Origin: Smittium culicis
Lineage: Eukaryota; Kickxellomycota; Harpellomycetes; Harpellales; Legeriomycetaceae
Length of the DNA: 31,004 bases
NCBI GenBank assembly: GCA_001970855.1
Contig: LSSN01005664.1
Span: 1 to 31,004 of the forward strand
Direction of reading: 5' to 3'
In this document: piece by piece, positions 1 to 11,368 of the stretch
Layout of the letters: every line of letters starts with the position of its first letter
Position numbering within the stretch: position 1 is the first letter of the stretch
Translations under genes and position numbers: made by a program
The notes under the pieces: model-generated
Seen by the model: only the letters and a program-made list of their open reading frames with translations
The model's database searches: none
What the model was told of the DNA's origin: nothing

Positions 1-606
1 AAGCTGGCTCAAAGATTGTTTAGACTCCCCCCCAAGGAGTTTGCCAACTAGCCCCAACCGGGCTTCGTTGAAATTCGAAAGTAAATTTTTTTCGTCAGAG
101 CGGATCGGCATCGGTATGAACCGGCCGATCGTCGATGATCGGTGATTTCGCCACCGGCTGCAGCTCAAAAGTATGTGGTCGACTGTCTCAGGTACACACA
201 AGTTGCAGCAGGGGCAAAAATTTTTGAATTTTTGGTCGACGATTTTCATGTTCGACAGGCGCTGGGCGGTCCGGAATGTGCCCATACGCATTTTCCCAAT
301 GTCCTGAAGGCCCAGCTTCAGGTCCGGATACATAGCTTGAAGGTCAACCCAGTTGCCTTTTTTGCCGATTTTGCGGTCCACCGTCCACCGGTGGATGACA
401 GACCGGTTATTTCGTCGTTTCCGGTCGACTATCGTGATGATAGTCTGACCGTTTGAATCTTGAGAGCAAAATTTTTTGATCCACCGGGCACTCCCGGTCA
501 CCCAGGTGGCCAATCCAAAGATGTCTTCAGATTTAAATTGAAACAGGTCTGTTTTGGAGTTTTTAATCGTACTCTTGAGGTGAGCACTTAGCTTTACTAA
601 CTTTAC
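1..606 (-). mobile_element. C-terminal part of a non-LTR (LINE-type) retrotransposon ORF2, copy 1, running off the left edge
   Basis: The minus strand is open without a stop from 606 to position 1 (202 codons); a TAA lies at 609-607. About two thirds along, the translation contains the motif CCNLCVPETVDHILLSC (ending near 160), a C-x2-C-x6-H-x4-C zinc finger of the kind found near the C-terminus of LINE reverse-transcriptase proteins (zf-RVT type). A W-rich, basic stretch precedes it (RWTVDRKIGKKGNWVDLQ). No in-frame Met marks a start and the reverse transcriptase core is absent, so this looks like a 5'-truncated copy or the far end of a larger one cut by a break near 606. The zinc-finger part is closely repeated at 7916-8187 on the same strand. 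The unbroken frame suggests a younger copy than the other elements here. The family assignment rests on the zinc finger and on the copies; I cannot name the clade. Confidence 0.72.
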
Positions 607-1484
607 TTAAAATTTGAATATATTTTTCGTACTTTCGCCATAAAGTAGCTCTTGAAGAGCTAAACAATATACGATTACAATATTGAAGTCGTTAGACTTG
701 AGGTTTGATAGTTTAAAGATCTTTTATTTTATAAATAAACTTGAAAAAATAAAATTGTAAACTATAAGAGTATTAAATAATGTATTAATAATTCTCTGCG
801 ATCTTATTAGTACGTTTGAAAAGAAAAAATTCTTAAGTGAGCGAGAGAAGCTTATAATTTAATTGCTATAGTTAAACTTTGTCTACAGAGACCAAAATTA
901 TATCAAAATGCAGCTATTGGCACAGTCAGCAAAGTTGTATTAATAAGTTAAAGTCTATAGACTACGCGTTCGATGGTTACAGTCAATTTTATTTAGTAAG
1001 GGCGTAAAAAAAGTGAATAGAAGAAATAAAATTTTATAGACTCTCTAATCCTATTGGCTCGATAAAGAAAAAAAGTTATAAGAGTATGATTGAGAGAAGA
1101 ACTAAAAAAACTATACAAGCATTTCTATTATCTACTATAGAGAAGATGTGTAAATTTAACAATAATAGCTTGATAGATCATGGATTATAGACGTCGATAT
1201 TTTCAAAAAAAAAAGAGATTACATTTTTATAATAAAAAAAGGCTAGTAAATAGATTGTACAGATTAAAAAAAAATAATAAAAATAATACTTATTAATGAA
1301 ACGAAAATTTTTTGCCAGATAATATACATATGGATGATTTTTTTTTTCAAAAAAAAAAAAAAAATTAAAGATACATTTGATCGGTAGAGGGGACTAAGTG
1401 GAATACATATTTACAGCGGATAAATAAGGGCGTGGAGGTGGGGTAAAAATAAAATGATTATGAGCGCTTTTTGTTTTTTTTTTT
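607..1484. other. A+T-rich intergenic stretch, no gene seen
   Basis: Between the LINE fragment and the 723-codon gene. It holds many short A and T runs, including a T-run/A-run pair near 1338-1364, and no open frame with recognisable content. It includes the 3' flank of the minus-strand gene ending at 1485. Confidence 0.6.
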
Positions 1485-3656
1485 TCATGCTTCGTATATT
1501 GCGTTTAAGTTTGACGGGTGTTTTGATGGGGTCTTGATGAAAACAGAGTAGTAGCTTTGTTTATTGCTATTGGAAAGATGGCATGGACTTGAATTTTCGT
1601 TAGAAAGATGGATTGCTTTTTTTGGACTTAGTTCTGGAAATTTGGTGGGCTTTGAGGATTCAATGTCAGGGAATGGGACAGTTGAATTTGTGCTGGATTC
1701 TTGTTCAGTAATACCCGGCAAATGAGGAAATTCGGATTTAGGAGCTATAAGCTGTTCAAACTCTAAATCGGCCAATTTTCGAATATGGTTTCGCTTACTT
1801 CTGTGGCGTCCATTTAGATTGGAGTAAACTGGGTTGGATATAATTCTAGCATTTTCCAAATCTTTGTTGGTATTTTCGGTTATATAGTATACCTTGTGGG
1901 GTTCTACCATACTTGCAGAGCGGCCAGATCTTACAGACTTGATTTTTGAAGAGTCGGACGAGCCAATGGTAAAATCTTTGCGGCTCAAACCGACATTATA
2001 AATTCTCGAATCATTATTTAAAAGGTAAGTATGACCTGCGTTTAGAAAGTTGTTACTAGCATGATTGATATAATGGTGGCTGGGATTTTCATAAAAGTTA
2101 TTTTTTGATTTGTTTGTACTTTGTGAAGATTCAAGGGCGAGCGAACATACAATTTTATTGTTTTCGATATCACGAGGGTGGCTTACTGAGTAAGATCTAG
2201 TAGATAATGCATTTTTTGATAGACCGGTACTGGACTCAGTTCTACTGATAACAGAAAAAGAATTTTCAAAGTTTTTTGAGTGGTTAACCATTGATTGAGA
2301 TCTCTTCTTTCTATCAGCTGAGGTGATGCTATGGGTTGGAGTTAGATAGCAGCTGTTTTGTGGGGTGGCGGATAGGGCGGGTAAAAATCCTCTTCCAGAT
2401 AGCTTGACTTTGTTAGCCATCGAATGTGAACTTGGGTTCAAAGTAGCAGATTCGTAAAGGTGCTTATTATCTAAGACTAGGCTTGGGGTGCTTTTGTTTC
2501 GCAAGTCTGGTGGATTAGGACTAAGAAAGATGTTATTAGTAGATTTGTTAGAACTGTTTTTGGTACGGTCTAGGCCTAGTGAATTCTCGGGTTTTGTGGG
2601 CGGAGTTTTATAGGAATTATTGGTGTTTTGGCGGGAAGAGTATTTATCAAATTTAATGAACTGATCTTGGTCCAAAGTATCGTTAAATTCCTTGTTATAT
2701 GAGAAAGGTATAGAGAGAGTTTTTCTAGTATGCCTATTTTTGGGGGGAGCACTGCTGATGTGAGAATTATCTTTGAATATTACAATGAACCGATTGGATC
2801 GCGCATCCCATAATTGCTTAGTTTTTTCCAGACTTTCTGAAATATTGCTATTTTTTAGATAAATATTTTGATATATGGCCAAAAAAGATTTTATGAATTT
2901 TATATCTTCAGTGATGGCTTGCATCGTGTCGTAGGAGACCAAATCGCTGAATGAGAGATTTTTTTGGTAAGCGAACTTGACGTATTCACTCTCAAAGATG
3001 TTAGCATATTCTAGGGTATTTTTGCACAAGTTTTTAAAGTCAGAATTTTTTAAATTGGGTTTGTTAAACATATCACAATTTTCTTTATACAAGAAATTAA
3101 TAAATTTATCAAGTTTATCTTTAAAGATTTTTATGCTTAAACGAAGTTCTTGTTCTGTTAAAGGTTCATCGGTATCAGAGCCGCTGAAAAAGCTCCTTCC
3201 GAGCGAAAATCCTTTGAAGTAATTTTTGAATGTATTGTTGTGATTATTTCCGTGCATTTGGTCTAGAGACTCGAACTTGATTGTGCAATCGTCAAGAGTC
3301 TTATCCAAGCTTTTGAGATCAAGCAAGCTTTCGGCAGATTCAGATCTGAGATAATTTTCAATTTTGGATCCGGCTGAGTTAGCATCGATTCTGGAGGAAT
3401 GCAGGGTAGAGTCTGAGCTATTTTGAACGGCGTGTGAATTATAGAATTGGTACTTCTGAGTCTTTTTGATGAAACTTGAGCGAGTATTAGTTTCGGGTTG
3501 AGCTATGTTATAATTTACAGTGCAAGGGCGGTTTACATGTACTAGCTCATGCTTTTTATGAGAGGAAAAAGACTTTTTCTTTAAGTTTTGGAAAGATGCA
3601 GGCTTATGGAATTCAGAACTGAGAGAGTGGGAGTATTTTGAATGTTGGTTGCCCAT
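1485..3656 (-). CDS. Hypothetical Ser/Asn-rich protein with a putative N-myristoylation site (723 aa)
   Basis: One uninterrupted 723-codon frame from ATG (3656-3654) to TAG/TAA-side end at 1485, with no intron. I do not recognise the family. The N-terminus MGNQHSK fits the N-myristoylation pattern (Gly2, small/polar residue 3, Ser6, Lys7), so membrane attachment is plausible. Residues about 1-160 and 300-723 are rich in Ser, Asn, Lys and Pro and look disordered, with many possible phosphosites. Residues about 165-297 are different: a compact, helix-prone and more hydrophobic stretch (start PLTEQELRLSIKIFKDKL, end NRFIVIFKD) that is the likely folded domain. There is no signal peptide and no transmembrane segment. 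The length and the contrast with the stop-riddled surroundings argue that it is a real gene. It stands alone: LINE sequence lies to the left and about 4 kb without genes to the right. It could be a scaffold or polarity factor, but nothing in the sequence shows this. Confidence 0.85.
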   Translation of the reverse strand: MGNQHSKYSHSLSSEFHKPASFQNLKKKSFSSHKKHELVHVNRPCTVNYNIAQPETNTRSSFIKKTQKYQFYNSHAVQNSSDSTLHSSRIDANSAGSKIENYLRSESAESLLDLKSLDKTLDDCTIKFESLDQMHGNNHNNTFKNYFKGFSLGRSFFSGSDTDEPLTEQELRLSIKIFKDKLDKFINFLYKENCDMFNKPNLKNSDFKNLCKNTLEYANIFESEYVKFAYQKNLSFSDLVSYDTMQAITEDIKFIKSFLAIYQNIYLKNSNISESLEKTKQLWDARSNRFIVIFKDNSHISSAPPKNRHTRKTLSIPFSYNKEFNDTLDQDQFIKFDKYSSRQNTNNSYKTPPTKPENSLGLDRTKNSSNKSTNNIFLSPNPPDLRNKSTPSLVLDNKHLYESATLNPSSHSMANKVKLSGRGFLPALSATPQNSCYLTPTHSITSADRKKRSQSMVNHSKNFENSFSVISRTESSTGLSKNALSTRSYSVSHPRDIENNKIVCSLALESSQSTNKSKNNFYENPSHHYINHASNNFLNAGHTYLLNNDSRIYNVGLSRKDFTIGSSDSSKIKSVRSGRSASMVEPHKVYYITENTNKDLENARIISNPVYSNLNGRHRSKRNHIRKLADLEFEQLIAPKSEFPHLPGITEQESSTNSTVPFPDIESSKPTKFPELSPKKAIHLSNENSSPCHLSNSNKQSYYSVFIKTPSKHPSNLNAIYEA

Positions 3657-6600
3657 TTTATTGAAGAGAAGGAGTAGAAATAGAGATAAAAATAAATCGA
3701 AATTAATGAATAGAATAAATTTACAAAGAATTAGAATAGATGGATAACAATAAAAAGGAGGAAGTGGAATTTTTTATAAGTAAGGGGAGCTTGGGGCATT
3801 TTAGATCATGGGTGCGTTGGGAAAGATTAATGAGTATTACAATACCAGAGGGGTCTGGATCATATAAGATGTGAGTGAGTAGGGGTAGGTGAAGAGTCTG
3901 ATAAAATAAAAAAAAATAGTGTTGAAATGGTAGTTTTAGAGCAGCGATGATAGAGTTAGGATAGATGCTAAAATGGAAATCTAGGCGTTGGTAGCTTTAT
4001 TTATATGATCATACATATTATCAGGCTAACTTTCGATTCAAACTGTATAAGCGATTTTTAAATTGGAGATAAATTGCAGGATTTGCAACTTTTTGTTTTT
4101 TTCCACAACAAAGTCTTGTGAAAATAAAAGCAGCCAATGGCGGCAATTTTACCCGGTAATATGACCAGCAGGCGTATTTAGTGCAAATTAAACAATTATC
4201 TAATTTCCCTATTTACGCTTAGTTTTATGAGATTAATAATCCGTGAACTAAGGCTACAAAGTGTAAAAAAAAAAAAAAGAAATAAACAACACATCACCAG
4301 TCTACATTTGACTGATTAACTTTCATTTTGCTTTCACAGTCGTGTTTTCGCAGGTTAGGCTTAAAGCATCCTCCATTCTCGCGCAATGAAAGTATAGCTG
4401 GGTATTGGGTCAGAGGCGAATTCTGAACGCTTTTTCATTAGCGTGATTAAATGATTCAAGCTTGGTATATACCCTCAAAACCCCTCATTGTGCAAATTAT
4501 TTTTGACTGCTGAATTGCCTCGCAGGTTTCTCAAATACCAGGCGCGCCCAATAGAATCTAATTTTTAACAATGAAATTTCACCCCCGCAACTAAAATCAG
4601 GTCTGAATAACAATTCATTCTGAAATATTTTTTTTTACATGGTTGAGTAGGGATGGAGATTGAGGAAAACAATGCGATTCTAATGTAAACAAAAAATATT
4701 CTTAAAAATCGATAACAAAAACAATAACAAAGCCTGCTAAATGCCTCGAGTTCGCGTTTATTCCAACCATACATAGCATCATACATTGTATGATGTTAGT
4801 CTGCAGCGAAACATTTCACTTTTAATTAGTACAAGTATGTTCGTGTAACATTGAAAATAAAAAGTGCAGCTAATAAGCGATCTTTTGTCCCTGTCGGCTG
4901 GTTTAGACACCTTTTTAAAAAAGGCATATTGCTTTCTCACAATTTCTTTAATAGGAAATCTTGAGACTGTCAACTCTAAGCAATACACAACAGCTCAATT
5001 TTTTTTTTTTTTGGGATTATTTGAATTAGTAATTTGGCGCGAATCTCATCCAAATAGCAATCTAAATACACGGCAATACCAATATCAGCAACACGTTAGA
5101 CTTTATTGATTTTTGATTTGATTTTCAATTAAAAATATTTTTGTCTCGGCTAATAAAACACTAAAGTCTTCAATTTGTTAAAGTACATTTTCTCTTATAT
5201 ATATTACATTTTATATTTTAGCATCCCCCACCCCACATAATTGCTGCAAATTATCATTTTCCCTGTCTCGTAAGTTAGCCTTTCTATACACATCCATATT
5301 CACTTATGATAAATCACTTCACATTTACCTGTCTTTTCCATAAAATGTTATATATGCGCCCACATTGCACTGTAAAAACATATAAATAATATGACTCTGC
5401 CTTGATATCGATTTTTGTAAGCCGGATTTATAAAAAAAATTCCCTAGACTTTTCTTTTTTTGAATCGTTCCCCTCTTTATCTCAAAATAAAAATCTTACG
5501 ATTCCTTCTAAAGTTGCCATTGAACTTCACTATGACACTTTTAAAAAACCTAATTTCTTGGTTATGAGCAACCTAATCTAGCTATATTCTTAGATTCTAT
5601 TAATAAATTACTATTTAGCTTAGGTAAACTTATCCATATTTATTCACTATGAAAAATAAATAACACCGACAGTGAAAACCTCGCCAAATACACGAATTTA
5701 ATGCCTAGAATTTTTTATTTTTATTTTATAGATTGATGTTACGCGCATATTTATCCTTTTTTATCTTTGGCGCCTTAATTAGTCAACTATCTTTTTAAAA
5801 TAAAAAAATATACCTGAATCGGCTATTTCTTTTAAATTACCTGCTCAAGGTTTAAAGCGAACTCCTATTTTAACTCTGGTTTAAATTTGCGAATAAATAT
5901 TTACCGTCTAATAAAAAATTATGATCTTTTTATCGCCGATTTTCTAGCATAAAATACATTTAGAATTATTTTTTCCAATACGCGTTTTTACATTTAACCA
6001 CGTATACTAAATCAATAAAAAAAACATTCAAGTTTAGCAATTCTATGTGCTAGATTTATGCTTTGAAATATATTTTTTTTAATTACGTTTTAGATTTATT
6101 AAAAATACTTATTTGTAATACAAACATACTAAATAATTAAATTGATATTTATTTAGCGAAAAGTATTAATCTAATTTTGAAGATATAAAACATATTTACC
6201 CCTCCCACATTAAAATATTGCATAAAACCGTACATTTTGTTCAATAGTTGACAATATTTTCACATTACTCAAAAATTTACATTTTATTAATGTCCATTTT
6301 AAATATCAAGTCTTGGCCATATCGGCAACTATTTTTTTCTATATGTATATATTTTCCCAAACCGTCCTCATTTGATTACGGGAATTTTTTGGTTTTTTAT
6401 ATTTTGATAAACTTTTATCCGCATTTTACTAATATAAGCCAGCTTCTTATTTTTTAAAAAAAATCGGCTTTATTTGAAAACCTTACTTAAACCAACAGCA
6501 ATCAGCTAAATTGTAATCCCTAATTTAACCCCTGAACCATACCCATCCATATTACTAAATGAGCTTTTCCAAGTTAACAAAAGCTTATCGCATATTTACT

Positions 6601-7690
6601 CTAGGCTCTAAATAATCTTATCATTTCATTCTTGAGGTTTCCAATCTCTTTAAAAGCTGCTTTATTTTACTAATTCCTTTAAACAGCTTTAACGTATTGT
6701 GCCAATCAAAAATTATAACAATCACTTACTCCGTTCAAAGTCGCAAATTCACTAATAAATAAAAATCAAAGTCTCAAAAGCAATTTAAATATTTGACCTA
6801 CTTTATCTTTCTACACTTCCCCTTAAAATATACATATCTAAGCTACGTACAAGCTAAATTTTATTGAGTATTTGATCTCCTTTTGAAAAAAAAATTTCAA
6901 GTTTTAAAGTTGTTTTTTTTTTTACAACCTGAGATTATTATTCGTAGTACATGCGTCAAATATTATTTTGACATAAATTAATTTTTATAGACATATTTTC
7001 TATGCTTCTCACACCCATTTATTCACAAAATTTACCATATACACACATCATGTTTATTTTTATATTTAGCCTATAGCTAATAGATGAGATAAAAATATAA
7101 ATTTCTGCAGAAAACATTATATTTAAAATAATACTCACTTAAATTGAACAACAGCCCAAAAAATTAATATACATTTAAAAGTTCCAATTTATGTTATAAT
7201 ACTATAACAGAGTTTATTTTAAATTTTAATAATATAAAAATTATTATTTTGTAGATTCGAATAACAAACATATTACACACTACTCTAAATAGAAAATATT
7301 TTAATAAATATTAAAAAATGCATGTTTATATTTATTTACTGAATTTTCGATATTTATAACATTAATATTTATAAAATGTTACTTAAAATCTTTATTTATG
7401 GTGTATATTACACGACTCAACTTTTTTAGAATTAAAAAAATCTTTTAAAATACACATTATTATTTTAAAATAACATTGTTTATAGCATTTTATGTTTCAT
7501 AAACGAATTGATCGAAAATATTATATTCTATAAAACTTTTTGAAAAAACCAATCGAAAATTTTATATTTATCAACAAATGAAACAATTATAACTTAATAA
7601 TTTATTAAGTACCTTTTTTTTTTAGTATAATAGAAATTAAACCTGAATCAAAAGCTTCTTTTATTAAATATACTCTCATAAATCATAAAA
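3657..7690. other. Gene-free A+T-rich region, includes the 5' flank of the 1485-3656 gene
   Basis: The first few hundred bases must contain the promoter of the minus-strand gene; a CCAAT pentamer lies near 4133-4137 but its use is unproven. Beyond about 5.1 kb the DNA is extremely A+T-rich with stops in all frames. Small open frames at 4565-4988 and 6248-6457 show no recognisable domain or coding character and I do not call them genes. Confidence 0.55.
4777..4795. repeat. Perfect 19-nt palindrome
   Basis: CATCATACA-T-TGTATGATG: nine-base arms around one central base. It lies about 1.1 kb upstream of the minus-strand gene ending at 1485. It could be a protein-binding site or chance in A+T-rich DNA. 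Confidence 0.5.
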
Positions 7691-7692
7691 CT

Positions 7693-8187
7693 CGTTTTTT
7701 ATTTTTTTTTTCCTCAGAGTTTATTAAACATTATTTAAAAGTATACAAAAAACAAATAGAAAATATTTAAAAAGTTAAAAAAATAATTTTTCAACCGACC
7801 CCCCTCCGCCACTCTAGCAGCTCCATACCCACTGGGAATTGGTTCAAGGGGGCTGATGAATCACTTATACTGCAAAGTATAAGTGATCTGGGCATGCGGA
7901 TGCCGTTCAAAAATTTGACTGTTTCATGCTCAGAAGTATGTGGTCGACCGTCTCAGGCACACACAAGTTGCAGCAGGGGCAAAAATTTTTAAACTTTTGG
8001 TCGATGATTTTCATGTTCGACAGGCGCTGGGCGGTCCGGAACGTACCCATACACATTTTACCAATGTCCTGAAGGCCTAGCTTCAGGTCAAGATACATTT
8101 CTTGAAGGTCAGCTCAGTTGCCTTTTTTGCGGATTCTCCGGTTCACTGGTGGATGACAGACTGGTTATTTCGACGTTTCCAGTCGTC
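7693..8187 (-). mobile_element. Decayed LINE fragment, copy 2: zinc-finger region joined to the 3' untranslated tail
   Basis: Positions about 7916-8187 repeat the zinc-finger part of the 1-606 element on the same strand with few differences; the visible frame (8098-7907) gives FCPCCNLCVPETVDHILLS and then diverges and stops, losing the last Cys of the finger. Beyond the finger the copy does not follow copy 1. Instead, positions about 7716-7855 match (inverted) the plus-strand segment 21985-22137, which I take to be the element's 3' untranslated region. An A-rich tail on the minus strand follows at about 7693-7712, as expected at a LINE 3' end. The copy is thus 5'-truncated near 8187 and internally deleted. 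It cannot encode a working protein. Confidence 0.7.
7860..7887. repeat. Perfect hairpin inside LINE copy 2
   Basis: Twelve-base arms (ATCACTTATACT / AGTATAAGTGAT) around the loop GCAA. It sits just where copy 2 stops matching copy 1 and before its 3' tail, so it marks the internal deletion junction or belongs to the element's 3' region. Confidence 0.75.
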
Positions 8188-9541
8188 CATTTATGGTATG
8201 CACGCTCATAGGATTCATAAAACTAGTGTAAAAAAAAAAACTTACAAAATTTTCAATTAAAATACAAAGATAAAATGGCTTTTCGAATTTATGAGGTTTA
8301 ATCTTTTTAAAAATTTAGATAATTTTCAAATAAAAAAAAACGCCTATTTTTCTTTATTTAACTCGTTTATAAGAGTACTATATTTATTTTTACACTTTAA
8401 AATCAATTATAAAAAAAATAAATTAGTTTAAAACTATGGATGAGAACAAATTAATATAGATATGAAATTTAATCTTTGCAGATATGTTGCAAAAATTTAT
8501 GCTAATAAAGATATATGTAGACACCTCGGGGTTGATGCAAAATATATCAGAAACTGAAAAAAAATAAAATATGATATAAATATGATCCTTTGTAAGGGAC
8601 AAGTTAATGTTTAATCAATTTAGTCAAAGTAATGAAAAATACATATAATTTAATTAATATTAAAATATAATTAAGTGTTACCATTTTTATTAATATTTAG
8701 AAAGTTCAGACTTTAAATCCTATAAATGTGTAAGTGTAGAACCGCCATAAGAATTCTCTTTGTATTCTGATTCTATAATTCTGATTTTTCTTGTATTTTC
8801 TGAAATTATTTTTTAAAATTTAATCTTATTGAACATAAAAATGTTTTTTCAAACATAATATGAATAGTTAATGACCAAATAATGGCTGTTTTATTGAATT
8901 AATTTTATAATAATTTGCATAAAAAAATTCATATCATAAAATTTGATATAAAATCAGAAAGTTATAAAAACCATCATAAACTGACTAAGAGGCGTCATCG
9001 AAAACTAGGAAAAGTTAAAGGGAAAATGGAAACAAGGCTAAACTGAAGAATTTAGTATTTTTTTCCAAAATTTTTAATTTTTTTGGTCAATTTACTATTA
9101 ATAAAATTTTATCTTTAAATAACCAAATAAACATTTTATACAAAATTTTAAACTTTTTATTGTTGTATTAAATTTTAATCAAACTATAATAAAAAATATA
9201 CCCAATATCAACATGAGCCCTATCAGAATATGCTCAAAAAAACCGAAATATTTTTCCTCAGTAGCTAAAACTTCTACATATATGGATAAAATATCTTAGA
9301 TATCCTAATTGTATTCTAATTAAATTCATAAAAACTAAATTTGGAAAAGCATATATAGTAGCCGAAGGTACTTGCTATTCTTAATTTTTACCATTTACAT
9401 AGAGTTTAATTGGATTGTGGTAGGCGGGAAATAATTTTATTTTACATTTTTATAGAATAATACATAGCCTTAATGTCTTTGACTAATTTTATTATTACAT
9501 TTCATTTATGTAAAATAAAACTATTTAGCTTCAGAGACTTT
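8188..9541. other. A+T-rich spacer, nothing recognisable
   Basis: Lies between LINE copy 2 and the end of the decayed DIRS-like element B. There is no open frame of note. By analogy with element A it may contain element B's left terminal repeat, but I could not find an inverted partner near 13.5-13.8 kb. Confidence 0.5.
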
Positions 9542-10500
9542 ATTTCCTAAAACCAACTCAGTTAAATTGCTTTGTGATCTCCTCTTATGCCGATAGTAGG
9601 AGTCAAATATACCCTTTGATGATCAAAATCCCTGTTGAATAACATCATCGAACGTGGCGCCAGCTTTTATAGCAATATTTGATCTAAATACCCTTTAATT
9701 TGGTATTTTATGACCATTGATGATTAATACCAAGCCCATTAGAAAGTTAATGTTTTTTTCTGACTCTTTACACACCTATATTTTTGTCGTAGGTATTTAA
9801 ACTGAGCACAAGACAATAAATGGATAAGTCAATGTTTACTGGGTTTAAATTTTCACGTAAATTTTTTGTGATACGTGATGTATATAATTTTAAGTTTCCA
9901 CTAGACATAAGAGTATATCAGAGTGCTCTTTTATATATCAAAATTTTGTTATGTTAGATCCTACTCGTTTCTCTTTTGGGCTGATAGCCACTAGTATTAC
10001 ATATTATTATTTACGATAGTTTTCTGGTTTTCAATTATTTCCGTATCACTTGTTCTCATGAAACTACAAATTTCCATTAACCAGTATAAATTTTGAGTAA
10101 GAATTCCAGGTTTTAATTATTCGTTGCTTCAACATGATTTAATTTTTTTCTACGACTGAATCAATATCATAATCTGGATTTTTATAGGATTTGACTTTTA
10201 ATATTTTTATATCTTCAAAGTATACTTAAAAGTATTATTTTTAGTTATAGCAGAAGGGTCATCAAATAAGTTGAGTACGGCTGGGCGGTATCCAGATATA
10301 ATAGAGATGGCAAATTTTTATTCATCTCTTCCAAAATCTAAAAAGTTAGTGGATTAAATTGGTGATATAGTATCCTTATAAATACCTTTTTTAATACGCT
10401 AATCAAAAATTTTTGATTTCTCAAAGCTTTAGTTTTCCTTATTTACCATTTATTATTGAATATCTAGCATAATTTTTACAATTTTGTCTTCTAAACCTAA
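9542..10500 (-). pseudogene. Tyrosine recombinase remnant of element B
   Basis: The C-terminal catalytic part is the clearest piece: 9685-9542 reads RSNIAIKAGATFDDVIQQGF, stop, SSKGIFDSYYRHKRR. It matches the end of DIRS/Crypton-type tyrosine recombinases: an Arg-containing helix before an A-G-A turn, then a G-x-W-S-S step, then the F-x-x-Y-Y-R motif holding the nucleophilic Tyr. The stop stands where Trp is expected (TGG to TGA). An N-terminal, SAM-like part is visible at about 10294-10205 (GYRPAVLNLFDDPSAITKNN), and the middle part lies in changing frames at about 10120-9770. It is separated from the methyltransferase-like remnant by roughly 100-300 nt. Its role would have been integration of a circular DNA intermediate. 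It is non-functional. Confidence 0.75.
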
Positions 10501-10589
10501 TTCTTGATCCCTAAGCTGTTTATCTTCCTATCTTTTAGTTCCAAATCCTTGTTCTTTGCCATCACTGATTTTCTGCTTGTTTTTTATTG

Positions 10590-10922
10590 TATATTTTTTT
10601 AAGCTGAAATGTGTAGCGAATTTTTTATTTCCATCTGTATTATATCCGGGTAACAAGTTGTAGAACTTAACCAAGAAGTTATCAGAGTCATTTCTGACCT
10701 CTCCTTGCGTAATTTTTGAGCAAAATTTTGTTTTAGATTCGAATTTGGGAAATACCAAGATTTCTTCCACCTGTTCGAATCATGTGTTAGTGCATTCGTT
10801 GCAGAATCTGTTTTCAATGGTTTCCATATCAAGTAACTTTTAAACTTTTTTTTTCTGTATCAAGCATTTGTACATCATGAGGACCACATTTATTGTTGAT
10901 ATTTTGAGTTTTTTTTTCATTT
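10590..10922 (-). pseudogene. Methyltransferase-like (DIRS 'MT') domain remnant of element B
   Basis: Minus-strand frames give NNKCGPHDVQMLDTEKKS (about 10900-10845), followed in another frame by SATNALTHDSNRWKKSWYFP and MTLITSWLSSTTCYPDIIQM (10815-10640). This is the pattern that follows RNase H in DIRS-type elements: G-x-H/D-x-D-x-F-A, then D-A-x-x-H-x-W, an F-P-P-x-N-L-like step, then T-L-I-x-P-x-W with W-Y-P. Several of the Trp and Pro residues are replaced. Two small minus-strand open frames here (10832-10599 and 10770-10528) are overlapping pieces of this remnant and not genes. Confidence 0.6.
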
Positions 10923-11368
10923 TATAGCGTTATGGAAAATACTGAATAATAGTAAAAAATAGAATGCTTTTCCTAATCCTTAAGCCTCACCAGAATACTA
11001 TTAGAAATAAAAATAATCAAGAGAATGATTACAATTATTTAATTGTGTTTAGTAACTCTCTTGAGAAATTTTTGTGAAAAATCGCTATTTGTAAAGAACG
11101 TACTGAATTTACCAATTATTATAAATGGTTGGTAAATTTTCGATACTGAAATCGTGAATATTTTTCGATTAAGTTTTACATAATTATTAGTTTAGTTTTT
11201 TTATAAATACCTTTTGAAACCTGTTTGTTTTACTTTAATAAATATAAATTAAACCTTCGCACAGTTTTTAGGAGTTGATTAGTCTTATGAAATTTATATA
11301 ATATCACCAGATACAGACGTTTTTAAATAATCAACATAGGGCTCAACAATAGTGGTCATTCCTTTTTT
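10923..11368. other. Possible insertion splitting element B between RNase H and the MT-like domain
   Basis: In element A the RNase H end (P-A-D-D-P-S-R) runs straight into the MT-like region. In element B the matching motif (NSADSLFR, about 11402-11379) is separated from it by about 450 nt of A+T-rich DNA without similar coding content. The stretch contains a 10-bp stem, AATTTACCAA at 11106-11115 and TTGGTAAATT at 11129-11138. It may be a small inserted element or DNA too decayed to read. Confidence 0.35.

Noticed and set aside
142..456. 104-codon plus-strand open frame
   Set aside because: It is antisense to the LINE frame, which carries the zinc finger and is open over the whole 606 bases.
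10528..10832. Two overlapping minus-strand small open frames as genes
   Set aside because: They are successive frames of the decayed MT-like domain of element B.
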